From NCBI GenBank assembly GCA_023245765.1, contig JAHFJP010000002.1, positions 1 through 57,710 on the forward strand: a DNA stretch of 57,710 nucleotides, in the 5' to 3' direction. Source of the DNA: Candidatus Peribacteria bacterium. Lineage in GTDB: Bacteria > Patescibacteriota > Gracilibacteria > Peribacterales > Peribacteraceae. This document shows positions 16,601 through 23,808 of this stretch, one piece after another (within the stretch, counting starts at the first letter, position 1; the number at the start of each line of letters is the position of its first letter). Under the pieces are notes generated by a model that was not told the DNA's origin, did not search any database, and saw nothing but the letters and a program-made list of their open reading frames with translations. The position numbers were made by a program, and so were the translations under genes.

Positions 16601-18100
16601 CCAAATCGGCAGCGGCGTGCCCCAGTAGCGGCTGCGGGAGATGGCCCAGTCGCGTGCGCCGTCGAGCCATTTTCCAAACCGTCCATCTCTCAAGTGCCCC
16701 GGGACCCAGCGGGTCTTCGCATTCGCATCGAGCATCTTCCGTTTGATCTTCTCGACCGCGACGAACCAGGATGCGGTCGTGTACGGCAGCAGGGGGGTAT
16801 CGCAGCGCCAGCAGTGGGGGTAGCTGTGGTTGATCGTGTACGAGGAGAACGCGCGGTCATGCTTCTTCAGATAATCGATCATCAACTTGTCCGTTGCCAT
16901 CGGGTCTTTGCCTTCCGGCTTCACGTGGGTGCCGGCGAAATCTTTCACTGCCGGGACGAAGTACCCATCAATCTGCACGTGCGGCAGAACATCGACCTTC
17001 TCGGCGACTGCGGCGGCATTACTGTCTTCACCCGTCGAGGAGGTCAAATGCACGATGCCCGTTCCCTCCTCGTCACTTACCGCGACGGCAGCGTTGACGA
17101 TTACTTTGAAGACACGTTGCCCGTACGTCTGTGGCTTCTTGCTCTTCTGTGTTGAGGGAATCACGGTATCGACGAAGTAGGGGAACAGCGGCGTGTAGTG
17201 CTTTCCGACCAGTTCCTTCGCGGAGATTGCTCCGATGATTTCATGCTCTTTTTTGCCGAAGACTTTCTCAACGAGTTTCTCGGCGAGCACGTACGTCTTG
17301 CCCTCGCTCTTCACCTTTGCGTATGTGATCTTTGGACCGATGGCGAGCCACATGTTGCCGGGCAGCGACCACGGCGTTGTCGTCCAGGCGAGGAGTATTG
17401 TTCCCGGATCATCCAGCAGCGGAAACGTCGCGATCACCGACTGGTCTGTCCGGTCTCTGTAACCTTGGGTCACTTCGAAGTTGCTCAGGGGAGTCGCGCA
17501 CCGGGGGCATACATACATCGGCTTGTGGCCTTCATAGATCAATTTCTTGTCGAAGAGCGACTTGAATACCCACCAGATGCTTTCCATGAAGTCTGCGTCC
17601 ATCGTGCGGTAGTCCCAGTCCATATCGACCCACCGGCCCATGCGTTCCACAACAACACGCCACTCTTTGGTGTAGCGCTGCACGGCGCCGCGACAGAGAT
17701 CGTTGAACGCCTTCACGCCCATCTCCTCGATCTGTTTTTTGCTGCCGAGATTATTTTCCTTCTCGATGATGTTCTCGATCGGCAGCCCGTGGCAGTCCCA
17801 CCCAAACCGCCGCTGCACGCGCTTGCCGCGCATTGTCTGGTAGCGCGGGATCACGTCTTTGATCGTGCCGGCAAGCAGGTGGCCGTAGTGCGGCAGACCG
17901 GTGGCAAACGGAGGGCCATCATAAAAACTGAAACTCTCCTCCTTGTCCGCCTTCGCCATCCCGTTGAGCGGATCGCCCTTATGCCCGCGGCTGGTGCGCA
18001 GACTAATGCTGCGCTTGAACGTATCTTCTTCCTTCCAGTACTTCTGGATGCCCCGTTCAAGGGCAGGGAAGCTTTGTTTTGGATCAACGGAGTCAAACAT
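13625..18100 (-). CDS. ileS: Isoleucyl-tRNA synthetase with two inserted histidine-phosphatase domains
   Basis: A 1491-residue class I synthetase; typical enzymes have about 900-1050 residues. HYGH (71-74) is the HIGH motif and KMSKK (1044-1048) the KMSKS motif. The Zn-type CPRC (198-201) and the DGKKMSK context fit the eukaryote-like IleS2 group. The CP1 editing domain is at about 220-450. Two histidine-phosphatase domains interrupt the sequence between IGSRDDL (510-516) and IPEVLDCWFESGS (936-948), on either side of the native LDLHKETVD segment (721-729). A further 28 residues (about 961-988) come from a GC-rich palindromic repeat, inserted in frame. All inserts keep the frame open, and every core motif is intact. 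C-terminal anticodon-binding regions are present. Confidence 0.95.
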   Translation of the reverse strand: MFDSVDPKQSFPALERGIQKYWKEEDTFKRSISLRTSRGHKGDPLNGMAKADKEESFSFYDGPPFATGLPHYGHLLAGTIKDVIPRYQTMRGKRVQRRFGWDCHGLPIENIIEKENNLGSKKQIEEMGVKAFNDLCRGAVQRYTKEWRVVVERMGRWVDMDWDYRTMDADFMESIWWVFKSLFDKKLIYEGHKPMYVCPRCATPLSNFEVTQGYRDRTDQSVIATFPLLDDPGTILLAWTTTPWSLPGNMWLAIGPKITYAKVKSEGKTYVLAEKLVEKVFGKKEHEIIGAISAKELVGKHYTPLFPYFVDTVIPSTQKSKKPQTYGQRVFKVIVNAAVAVSDEEGTGIVHLTSSTGEDSNAAAVAEKVDVLPHVQIDGYFVPAVKDFAGTHVKPEGKDPMATDKLMIDYLKKHDRAFSSYTINHSYPHCWRCDTPLLPYTTASWFVAVEKIKRKMLDANAKTRWVPGHLRDGRFGKWLDGARDWAISRSRYWGTPLPIWRSDSGELDVIGSRDDLMSRMPIRFTKVTVLRHAESDGNIAPVYQGKLPGTDLTARGKEQAKAAAMTLQTGNVNVIYCSPLARTRQTAEAIAKTTGAKVIVDDRLREVEFGDYEGKSVDFSDLTFVKARRAHKLETGKVESIYHFPGMETWSQVAGRLQLFMDETLPRHRGEHIVVVTHADLAMNLKHFFTKEEPLKLTHQPYPGFAAPSSYFWDHNASAQLDLHKETVDPIMWPGTGDHETNVELTLVRHGETDFNVQKINQGSGTDTSLNENGRRQAREAAEKLKKKTFDVIISSDRRRAVETAKILSEQLGVPHVAEWPEWNERWDGSWEGKPMKEILAKFPNVDPETMAVASFHHLGPPDAETLSQFIMRAQKAYERTMREYPGKRVLVVSHGGFIRAFHAFANAMTYREAAVLDPGNATATTFTLRPLMRRIPEVLDCWFESGSMPYAQSHFPFAMGPSPTAVGEGGALRARRMRAGAVAAPGEGIEMPSGFPADFIAEGIDQTRGWFYTLTVLSAALFDQPAFKNCIVNGTVLAEDGKKMSKKLKNYPEPLEVVEKHGADAVRFALMSSPAVRGEDLRFSERTVEEVVRSVLLPLWNTYSFFVTYANAAKWQAVATRRSSSHPLDTWIRAEVQDLVNRMTKELDGYDLSATCAELHETIDALTNWYVRLSRRRFAGKAGLHTHEEALEEMNEQDRLDALTTLYEVLVTLCQLLAPFCPFITESIYLNLVPEEHGSIHLTDWPAIRPLTTMEEKLLRKNRLLRIIASLGLAVRSTATVKLRQPLAKATIAVPPAMLAGDAITDAELALLQEELNVQAIDLVTDPGKIAEQFVFVDARKVGPRLGSRVQEIIQAGKRGEYTVQPDGTVLILDEVLGQEEARVMYRGREGENVAADKGVVVSLDTRVTPELTLQGNARDLIRAIQSLRKENGLKLEDRITLNVEGADDVMKVHGETVLTAVQATLGTVKGEGHSVELDGMKVIVKFEKI
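15135..15218. repeat. Palindromic repeat embedded in frame inside ileS
   Basis: 84 bp (28 codons) with the same CCCTCACCCGGCG...CTTCTCCC...GGAGAAGG organisation as copies A and B, here as two nested units. It encodes a Gly/Ala/Arg-rich stretch between HFPFA and FPADFIAEG. In ordinary IleRS these two motifs are separated by only a few residues. Confidence 0.75.
15311..15874 (-). other. Second histidine-phosphatase domain inside IleRS (about residues 743-930)
   Basis: LVRHGETDFN (748-757) carries the catalytic RHG, and VVSHGGFIRAFH (892-903) the second His. The NERWDGSWEG segment (824-833) resembles the acid/phosphate-binding loop. The domain begins after VDPIMWPGTGDHE and ends just before MRRIPEVLD. 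All histidine-phosphatase catalytic residues appear present. Confidence 0.85.
16001..16528 (-). other. First histidine-phosphatase domain inside IleRS (about residues 525-700)
   Basis: VLRHAESDGN (529-538) contains the catalytic RH(A/G)E, LREVEFGDYEG (604-614) the acid loop, and VVVTHADLAM (674-683) the second His. It is inserted after the IGSRDDLMSRM segment and before the native LDLHKETVD. It is clearly diverged from the second copy, so the two need not be a recent duplication. Confidence 0.85.
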
Positions 18101-18127
18101 GATTCAGGGGGATGGATGCGGGGCCTG

Positions 18128-18159
18128 CCCTGTACCGGAGCGTAGCGACTGGTACAGGG
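18128..18159. repeat. Palindrome CCCTGTACC...GGTACAGGG, copy 1
   Basis: 9-bp arms CCCTGTACC (18128-18136) and GGTACAGGG (18151-18159) enclose a 14-bp loop. The same arms recur at 56905-56941 with a different loop. It lies just upstream of the ileS start. Confidence 0.75.
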
Positions 18160-18229
18160 TCGACGGGGTCGAACATGCTGAGGAAATACGGAAAAAACTT
18201 CAGTCGTAGGATAGCAGAGAAGATCTCTG

Positions 18230-18871
18230 CTAGGCCGCGATCGACAACGCTGGACTAACGTATGCTCTAAAAAATTCGCCGTGAAGATCCCCTGCGTTCG
18301 GGTGAATGCCGGTTTTTGTCAGCATGTCTTTGAATGTCGGTTCTTTCATCCATTCCATGATCGTCTCTTTCACTCTCATTGCCTCAAAGAGTTCATGTGG
18401 AATGCGCCCAAGCAATTCCAGATAATTCAATACACAGAAGAAGTCCGCGGTCGATTGAATGCTCAAGTCTATGTCTTGCAAAATGCCACACGAAAACCAT
18501 TCCAGAGCAAGCTCCGCCTGCTCACGTGTTTGCGGTCCGAGTACCTGTTCCCGCTTTTTTTCCAACATGAAGATGTATCCTTGCTCCGTATCCTTTCCTG
18601 TGAAATTTCCGCAATCCTGGAGAAATGGATGTGATCCTTTGAGGTGATGAACGTCGCATACATACAAACCTTCCCCTGACCGTGTGAGAAAAGGACAGCG
18701 CTCGCCTGCGCGCTTGCGTATGCTCCTCGTGATGTCCAAAGGTGCAGATGGGTCCGGTACTGTTACATTGAGTACATCACAACACACGCCGCACTGTGAG
18801 CACGCCCCATCGTCACAGCCTTCCAATTCTTTCTTGGAGAAGACGTGCAATGGAAAACGGTCAGGCGGCAT
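18230..18871 (-). CDS. YkgJ-family cysteine-cluster protein
   Basis: A 213-residue protein. The CSQCGVCC motif near the N-terminus, with later conserved Cys residues (GERCPFL, YVCDVHHL, DCGNFTG), is the CxxCxxCC-type cluster of the YkgJ family, thought to bind Zn or an Fe-S cluster. The function is unknown in general. The start at 18871 is chosen because upstream in-frame sequence overlaps the preceding gene in a different frame and is low in similarity to the family. The start overlaps the stop of the upstream gene by 11 bp, so the two are probably translationally coupled. Confidence 0.7.
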   Translation of the reverse strand: MPPDRFPLHVFSKKELEGCDDGACSQCGVCCDVLNVTVPDPSAPLDITRSIRKRAGERCPFLTRSGEGLYVCDVHHLKGSHPFLQDCGNFTGKDTEQGYIFMLEKKREQVLGPQTREQAELALEWFSCGILQDIDLSIQSTADFFCVLNYLELLGRIPHELFEAMRVKETIMEWMKEPTFKDMLTKTGIHPNAGDLHGEFFRAYVSPALSIAA

Positions 18872-19277
18872 GTTCGGGAGTGGAGGCAGTAGGCTCTGGT
18901 TCCGCAGGCATTTGTGTTGCTTTCCCAGCCTTCGTGGCGTGCATCGCAATCTCCGCCGCGAGAGCCTTCTGTTCTGCAAACATGTCCTTATCGCCCGGAT
19001 CCGGATAATGAGGCTCCCTCTTGTAGAAGATCGGCCAGAGATCGGCGTGGTGCGCAAATACTCGGCGGAGTTTTTCGACAAGACCTGCGACTACTTTTCC
19101 TCTCTTCAAATCGTGGGGTTGCAAATCAGGCTGCAATTTGCCCACAGCAAACCTCACCGCTTCGATCTGCTGAGGGGTTCCGTGTGTTCCTGCCAGCATT
19201 TCGATCACTGCATGGTGCTGGTCGCTCGGTGCAATCTCCGGCGTTTCATAGTCGGCCGGTTGTAAGGAGGGACTCAT
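18861..19277 (-). CDS. Hypothetical 138-residue protein, coupled to ykgJ
   Basis: I do not recognise this protein. It is hydrophilic, largely helical, without membrane segments or Cys. Two regions stand out: TPQQIEAVRFAVGKLQPDLQ, which could be a DNA- or protein-binding helix pair, and a C-terminal tail rich in Ala, Pro, Glu and Thr. The stop overlaps the start of the YkgJ-like gene, implying a shared transcript. TACAAT lies 9 nt upstream of the ATG. The convergent or co-linear ansA unit begins downstream on the same strand after a gap of about 30 bp upstream of this start. Confidence 0.55.
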   Translation of the reverse strand: MSPSLQPADYETPEIAPSDQHHAVIEMLAGTHGTPQQIEAVRFAVGKLQPDLQPHDLKRGKVVAGLVEKLRRVFAHHADLWPIFYKREPHYPDPGDKDMFAEQKALAAEIAMHATKAGKATQMPAEPEPTASTPEHAA

Positions 19278-19310
19278 GAGATTGCTATTGTATGTATCTT
19301 ACAGTTTCTG

Positions 19311-20327
19311 TCAACTTCCAATCGTCACTTCCCCTGCTATGTCGGTATTGAAAATCACGGCAATTTTGCCCAAATCCTTCGTTTGATGCAGAGCCCATTT
19401 GAGCTTCACAAAGGCCGCTTCCGGGGTCATATCACGCGTGGGGATCACGCCGAGTTCCATGGCCTGGCGGCCGACCTCGTACAGGTACATGCGGGTCGTG
19501 CCGTAGATGCATTGGGTGCAGATGAGGACGGGGATACCTTTCTTGTTGGCGAGCTTGATGCAGGGCAGCAGGGAGTTCTCGTCATTCGGAACGTTGCCCG
19601 GACCGAAGGACTCGATGATGAGCCCCTGGATGCCGGAGTTGATGATGGCGTCGAGCGTTTTGGGATTGAAGCCGGGGACGCATTTGACCACCGCGACGTT
19701 GCCCGAAAATCCGCCGCGTAGTTCGACCATGCCGGTGTGGCGGCGTTTGATGTTGGGGTAGGTGAGTTCGGGTTGAAGGCGGACGAAGCCGAGCTCCGGG
19801 AACACGGGAGAGATGAACGCGTCGCGTTCACTCTCGCTCACCTTCGTGCTGCGTGCGCCGCGGAGGATCCTGTTGCCGAAGACGATCGCGACTTCGGCGA
19901 AGTCCATCGTCGCGACCTGGAACGCGTGGACGAGATTACTCATCGCGTCGGTCCCCACGATTTCGGGCGGCACCTGTGCGCCGGTAAAGACCACCGGCTT
20001 GCCCAGGTTCTGGAGCGCGAACGATACTGCCGACGCGGTGTACGCCATGGTGTCGGTGCCGTGCGCCACCACGAAGCCGTCGAAGTCTGCGTAGTTCTGC
20101 ACGATGGCTTTCGCCACGGTTTCCCAGTGGTGCGGCTGCATATTGGTGCTGTCGATGTTCGTAATGGTCTTGGTCTTGATCGAGAATTCCTCGCGCAAAT
20201 GCACGTCGCTTGCCACAAGGTCCTTGGCGGAGAGATACGGGGCGAGGGCGGAGGTCACGACGTCTTGGCGCATGGCGATCGTGCCGCCGCAGAACAGGAG
20301 GAGCAGTGATGGCTTGGGAGTATTCAT
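19311..20327 (-). CDS. ansA: L-asparaginase, type I
   Basis: A 338-residue cytoplasmic asparaginase, hydrolysing L-asparagine to aspartate and ammonia. GGTIAM (14-19) holds the nucleophile Thr16; NIDSTNM (57-63) the substrate Ser; AHGTDTM (88-94) Thr91-Asp92; and STKVSESERDAF (160-171) Lys162. All catalytic residues are present and the length is usual. The start at 20327 is chosen over 20417 because GGTIAM normally lies near the N-terminus. It begins 5 nt after the stop of the relA/spoT-like gene, so it is the second gene of that operon. Two distant paralogues lie divergently upstream. Confidence 0.92.
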   Translation of the reverse strand: MNTPKPSLLLLFCGGTIAMRQDVVTSALAPYLSAKDLVASDVHLREEFSIKTKTITNIDSTNMQPHHWETVAKAIVQNYADFDGFVVAHGTDTMAYTASAVSFALQNLGKPVVFTGAQVPPEIVGTDAMSNLVHAFQVATMDFAEVAIVFGNRILRGARSTKVSESERDAFISPVFPELGFVRLQPELTYPNIKRRHTGMVELRGGFSGNVAVVKCVPGFNPKTLDAIINSGIQGLIIESFGPGNVPNDENSLLPCIKLANKKGIPVLICTQCIYGTTRMYLYEVGRQAMELGVIPTRDMTPEAAFVKLKWALHQTKDLGKIAVIFNTDIAGEVTIGS

Positions 20328-20332
20328 AATTT

Positions 20333-22375
20333 TTACCCTGGTGTGAGGCGGAAGAGTTCGGTCACGTGGGGGAGACTGCGCAGGTACTTGTAGCCGAATT
20401 GCAGTGTGCGCAGGCAATCGGTTCTAAAACCCAGCGTGACCGAGCCCTGGACGAACTGCAAGAGGTGCACGGGAGTATCGAGGAAGCTCTCGAGTGCGGC
20501 GATATCTTTGAGGGGGTTGGCATCCTCGGGAAAGTTCCATTGAATCGCAAAAAGGAAAGGCAAGTCGACCCGGTCTTGGCGAATCTGCAGAGGGACGATC
20601 TCGCGGGAGAAGAGTTTTTTTTCCGGATGTTTCAGTTCACTCGTGGAGACCACGTCCACAACGTCGGGGCCGACCTGCAAGCCGACGATCTCTCCTTTGC
20701 GCAGTTCGTCGACCGTTGCGCGCAGCACGTACCGCATGGCGAGCGGTGTCTGCATCCCCGCGGGGAGGTGGAAGCAGGCGGGATCGAGCAGAAAAAAGTC
20801 TTCGGGACGACCGTTGGCTTCCACGTGCAGGAAGGCGTCGATCATGCCGCTGCCGATTTTGGCGAGAATATCCGTGCGGCGCGAAATATGTTTTCCAACC
20901 TGCTTCTGCCAGCCGATGCTGAAGAACGGGTCCATCGTAAAGTTGAGAGCGTTTTGGAGCAGCGATTCTCCGCGGCGGACGCGTTCCCGTTTGGGGAGAC
21001 TCCCGAGATGCGCCACGAGATGCTTATGGGCCAGCGCGGTATGGATGCAGTAGAGATCTTCGGCATCGCGCGGTGACTTTCCGTTGCTGCCCACTTCCAC
21101 AATGTCGCCGTCATAGACGAGCTGCTTGAGGCTCGCGTGCTTTCCATTGATCAATGCCGTCGTCGCAACATTGCCGGTCTCCATGCCCGCGTAGTACGCC
21201 GCATCAAGCACGCTCGCGTACGTGGGCAGATCTACCGATTTCTTCTTCCTTCCGAGCAATACTTGGATGCGGTTGCGGTCGCCGAAAATCTCGCTCTGGA
21301 CCCGCTGGAAGAACGCCCGCAGATCCTGTTCGCTCTCGTCGAGCGTCAGGAGCGCTTCGAGCCAGTCGGGCACCGACGTGTGCCAGTGTTTCTGCTTCTG
21401 CCGGTAGAGCAGCGCCATGCCCAGTTGTGCCTGCCTGCGCATGTCTTCGGTTTGGAGCGTGACGGTGATGGGGTTTCCCGATGATGCCAGCACCACCGTG
21501 TGTAACGCCTGGTATCCGTTCACTTTTGGCGAGGAGATGAAGTCATAAATCCCGTCTCCCGTCGGCGCGGCAAAATGGTGCACGTCCCCCAGTGCCTCAT
21601 AGCAGTCGGCGCCGCTGCGCAGTGCCACGGACACTGTGTGGAACGATTCCACACGTTGGAGCACATCTTCGTGTTCCACGGAGATCGCTCGCACGTCGCG
21701 GAAGTGGCGACGCTGTAATTCGACGGAGGCGATCTTCACTTTTCGCGTCTTGAGAGACGCCTCCAGGCGCGCTGTCCACTTTTGCAGAGGGCGGTGTCCC
21801 TGCTTCCAGGTCTGGTCGAATTTTCTGCGCATCGAACTGTATTCGACGGGATCAAGCACCCGGAAGCAGTGATCGGTCAGTTCCTCATACCAGCCGCGGA
21901 TACCCAGCAGCCGCGCCAGCGGACAGTAGATATCCATCGTTTCCCGCGCGATGCGCGCCTGTTTTTCGACCGGCACGAATTCGATCGTCCGCATGTTGTG
22001 GAGACGGTCAGCGAGCTTGATAAAGAGCACGCGAATGTCGCGACCCATGCTGCGGAACATTTTCCGGACCGATTCCATGTTGCGGACGCGCTTGTCGAAC
22101 GTCTTCTCCAATTGCTGCACTTTCGTCACGCCTTCCACGAGTGCCGTGACGACTGGACCGAACTCCTTCCTCAGTTGCTTCGCGGTGACCTCGGTATCTT
22201 CCAGTGTGTCGTGCAGCCACGCAGCCGTCAGCGTTTCCTCATCCGCGCCGATGCCCTTGAGCAATTCCACCACGGCTGCGAGGTGGGTAATGAAGGGTTC
22301 TCCGGACGTTCTCTTCTGCTCGGCGTGCGCCTGAGTGGCGAAGCGCATGGCCTTCGGCAATTGCGAAGAGGGCAT
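20333..22375 (-). CDS. RelA/SpoT-like (p)ppGpp enzyme with intact HD hydrolase and degenerate synthetase site
   Basis: A 680-residue RSH protein. The N-terminal hydrolase has His31 (GEPFITH), the HDTLED motif (55-60) and LADRLHNMRT (about 118-127), all intact. In the synthetase domain the YQALHTVV core remains, but the usual E-V-Q-I-R-T motif with the catalytic Glu reads ITVTLQT, and the early RxxD region is unlike active enzymes. A TGS domain (GKHASLKQLVYDGDIVEVG) follows; no ACT domain was recognised. It is therefore probably a (p)ppGpp hydrolase (inference). GAGAAT lies 7 nt before the ATG at 22375; the alternative start is 22438. It is the first gene of an operon with ansA. Confidence 0.85.
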   Translation of the reverse strand: MPSSQLPKAMRFATQAHAEQKRTSGEPFITHLAAVVELLKGIGADEETLTAAWLHDTLEDTEVTAKQLRKEFGPVVTALVEGVTKVQQLEKTFDKRVRNMESVRKMFRSMGRDIRVLFIKLADRLHNMRTIEFVPVEKQARIARETMDIYCPLARLLGIRGWYEELTDHCFRVLDPVEYSSMRRKFDQTWKQGHRPLQKWTARLEASLKTRKVKIASVELQRRHFRDVRAISVEHEDVLQRVESFHTVSVALRSGADCYEALGDVHHFAAPTGDGIYDFISSPKVNGYQALHTVVLASSGNPITVTLQTEDMRRQAQLGMALLYRQKQKHWHTSVPDWLEALLTLDESEQDLRAFFQRVQSEIFGDRNRIQVLLGRKKKSVDLPTYASVLDAAYYAGMETGNVATTALINGKHASLKQLVYDGDIVEVGSNGKSPRDAEDLYCIHTALAHKHLVAHLGSLPKRERVRRGESLLQNALNFTMDPFFSIGWQKQVGKHISRRTDILAKIGSGMIDAFLHVEANGRPEDFFLLDPACFHLPAGMQTPLAMRYVLRATVDELRKGEIVGLQVGPDVVDVVSTSELKHPEKKLFSREIVPLQIRQDRVDLPFLFAIQWNFPEDANPLKDIAALESFLDTPVHLLQFVQGSVTLGFRTDCLRTLQFGYKYLRSLPHVTELFRLTPG

Positions 22376-22454
22376 GGAGGGAATTCTCGCATATTTCTCT
22401 ATGGAAAACCACGTGTTTTTCCCTCGCAGATGCTCCAAACAACGTATATCATTT

Positions 22455-22483
22455 TTGACATCTCCCCGGTCGGATTTTATCCT
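22455..22483 (+). promoter_or_regulatory. Promoter of the first asparaginase-like paralogue
   Basis: Consensus TTGACA (22455-22460), a 17-bp spacer and TATCCT (22478-22483). The ATG at 22493 is 9 nt downstream of the -10 box, leaving almost no leader. Confidence 0.75.
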
Positions 22484-22492
22484 TAATGACCC

Positions 22493-23746
22493 ATGACGCT
22501 CAAAGCCGAAAACATCACGGTTGAAGGCCCGATTGGCGGCCTGAGGGTCATAGGAGTGGCGCTGGGCGGAACACCCATGGGGCGCCTAGTGCACGCACCC
22601 GGCCGTGGCGTCCCCGCCGTCGTTCCGGCGTACAGCCCGAAAGATATTTTCCGGGCTGCGTACAATTTGGCCTCGCAGAGTGTTCGTCGGAGAATTTCGG
22701 AGTTCACAATTTTTTCCCCGAAGCCCATCGACAGTTCGGATGGTACTGCGGGGATTCATCAACGGTACATCGAATTTTTCCGTAACCTCCTGACGAAATT
22801 TTCTCCAGATGCCGTTATCATCGTGGAGGGCTCGGACGAAGTGGAAGAATTGGTGACGGCAGCGCAGATAGGTCTTCCGCCCAGTCGTACACGATGGGTG
22901 TCGTGGTGTTCGATGGATACCATGGATGACGAGAGCAACGAAGCGTTGCGGAGTGGTCGCAGCGCAATCGAATTGGGAGTGGCCGACGAGATGATCGATA
23001 GAACCAATGGGGAAGCCCGCGGTCGCATGGCCGTGGTTTGCAACGATGCGCGGCAAGCGTTGTCGTACTTCGGATTGACCAAGTGCAATAACGCGCGAGC
23101 CGGAGCTTTTCCGTCGTTTCAATCCCGTGCGGAACCCATTGCCGTTCGTACGTCCGATGATACTGCTTGGGACTTCAGCGGAAGAGGACCATGGCCATGT
23201 GATATTCCGGTGGGCAATGTACGCAGTCCATTCAGACTGATCTCTGGGATAAAAACTGTAAAACTGGGCTCCGCTTCCGATTATCGTCTCTTGCATGATC
23301 ATGAAGTGGAAGGTGCGCGCAAGGAGCACCATTTGCCTCCCGGGCAAAAGCGGTTCCAAGGATTGATCTTGGCGGCACCTGGTCCGGGGAACATTCGTTC
23401 AAACAGCAAAGACCGTTCCCTGTTGCGGAGAGCAGTGGATACGTTGGCCAGGTGGGGTATTCCTGTTGCAGTGCGGGGACGAGCAACTGTCGATTACAAG
23501 CCAACGCTTGCCGAGGGGGAATTTCCGGGTGACGTGTACGGGAATGATGCGGGATTTCTCGGGGGGGCATTGATTTCGGCAAGAGGAATGGCAGAGGGGG
23601 AATCGACGGTTGTCATGCAGCATCTTGTTGCAAAGACTATCGCTGACGGAAAGAAAGGGGAGGAACTCGTCGACATCGTCGGTCGTCGGTTCGCGAGTTA
23701 TGCTCAGTATTTCATGCCAAAAGTCGGGGAGGCGGAACAGGATTGA
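22493..23746 (+). CDS. Divergent asparaginase-fold protein, paralogue 1 (417 residues)
   Basis: Overall order of motifs follows L-asparaginase but with low identity: ALGGTPMG (24-30, Thr27 as possible nucleophile), KPIDSSDGT (77-85), IIVEGSDEVEE (109-119, Ser114-Asp115 in place of Thr-Asp), LTKCNN (195-200, Lys197), and GLILAAPGPGNIR in place of the VLEGxGxGN motif. A C-terminal GxxISxxG-like segment also fits. It is about 80 residues longer than AnsA, with an insertion before the GLILAAP motif. It may be an amidohydrolase with another substrate or a non-enzymatic partner. It has its own strong promoter and is followed by a second paralogue. Confidence 0.6.
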   Translation: MTLKAENITVEGPIGGLRVIGVALGGTPMGRLVHAPGRGVPAVVPAYSPKDIFRAAYNLASQSVRRRISEFTIFSPKPIDSSDGTAGIHQRYIEFFRNLLTKFSPDAVIIVEGSDEVEELVTAAQIGLPPSRTRWVSWCSMDTMDDESNEALRSGRSAIELGVADEMIDRTNGEARGRMAVVCNDARQALSYFGLTKCNNARAGAFPSFQSRAEPIAVRTSDDTAWDFSGRGPWPCDIPVGNVRSPFRLISGIKTVKLGSASDYRLLHDHEVEGARKEHHLPPGQKRFQGLILAAPGPGNIRSNSKDRSLLRRAVDTLARWGIPVAVRGRATVDYKPTLAEGEFPGDVYGNDAGFLGGALISARGMAEGESTVVMQHLVAKTIADGKKGEELVDIVGRRFASYAQYFMPKVGEAEQD

Positions 23747-23808
23747 ATCGCGAAATTAGCCTTGCGGCTACGAAGTATAACCGTACAATATTATTCTGCT
23801 TTTGTCGT

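Noticed and set aside
14375-17155. A 926-codon open frame on the plus strand, antisense to ileS
   Set aside because: It lies entirely opposite the well-supported ileS and shows no domain, no start signal and composition typical of an antisense frame in GC-rich DNA.
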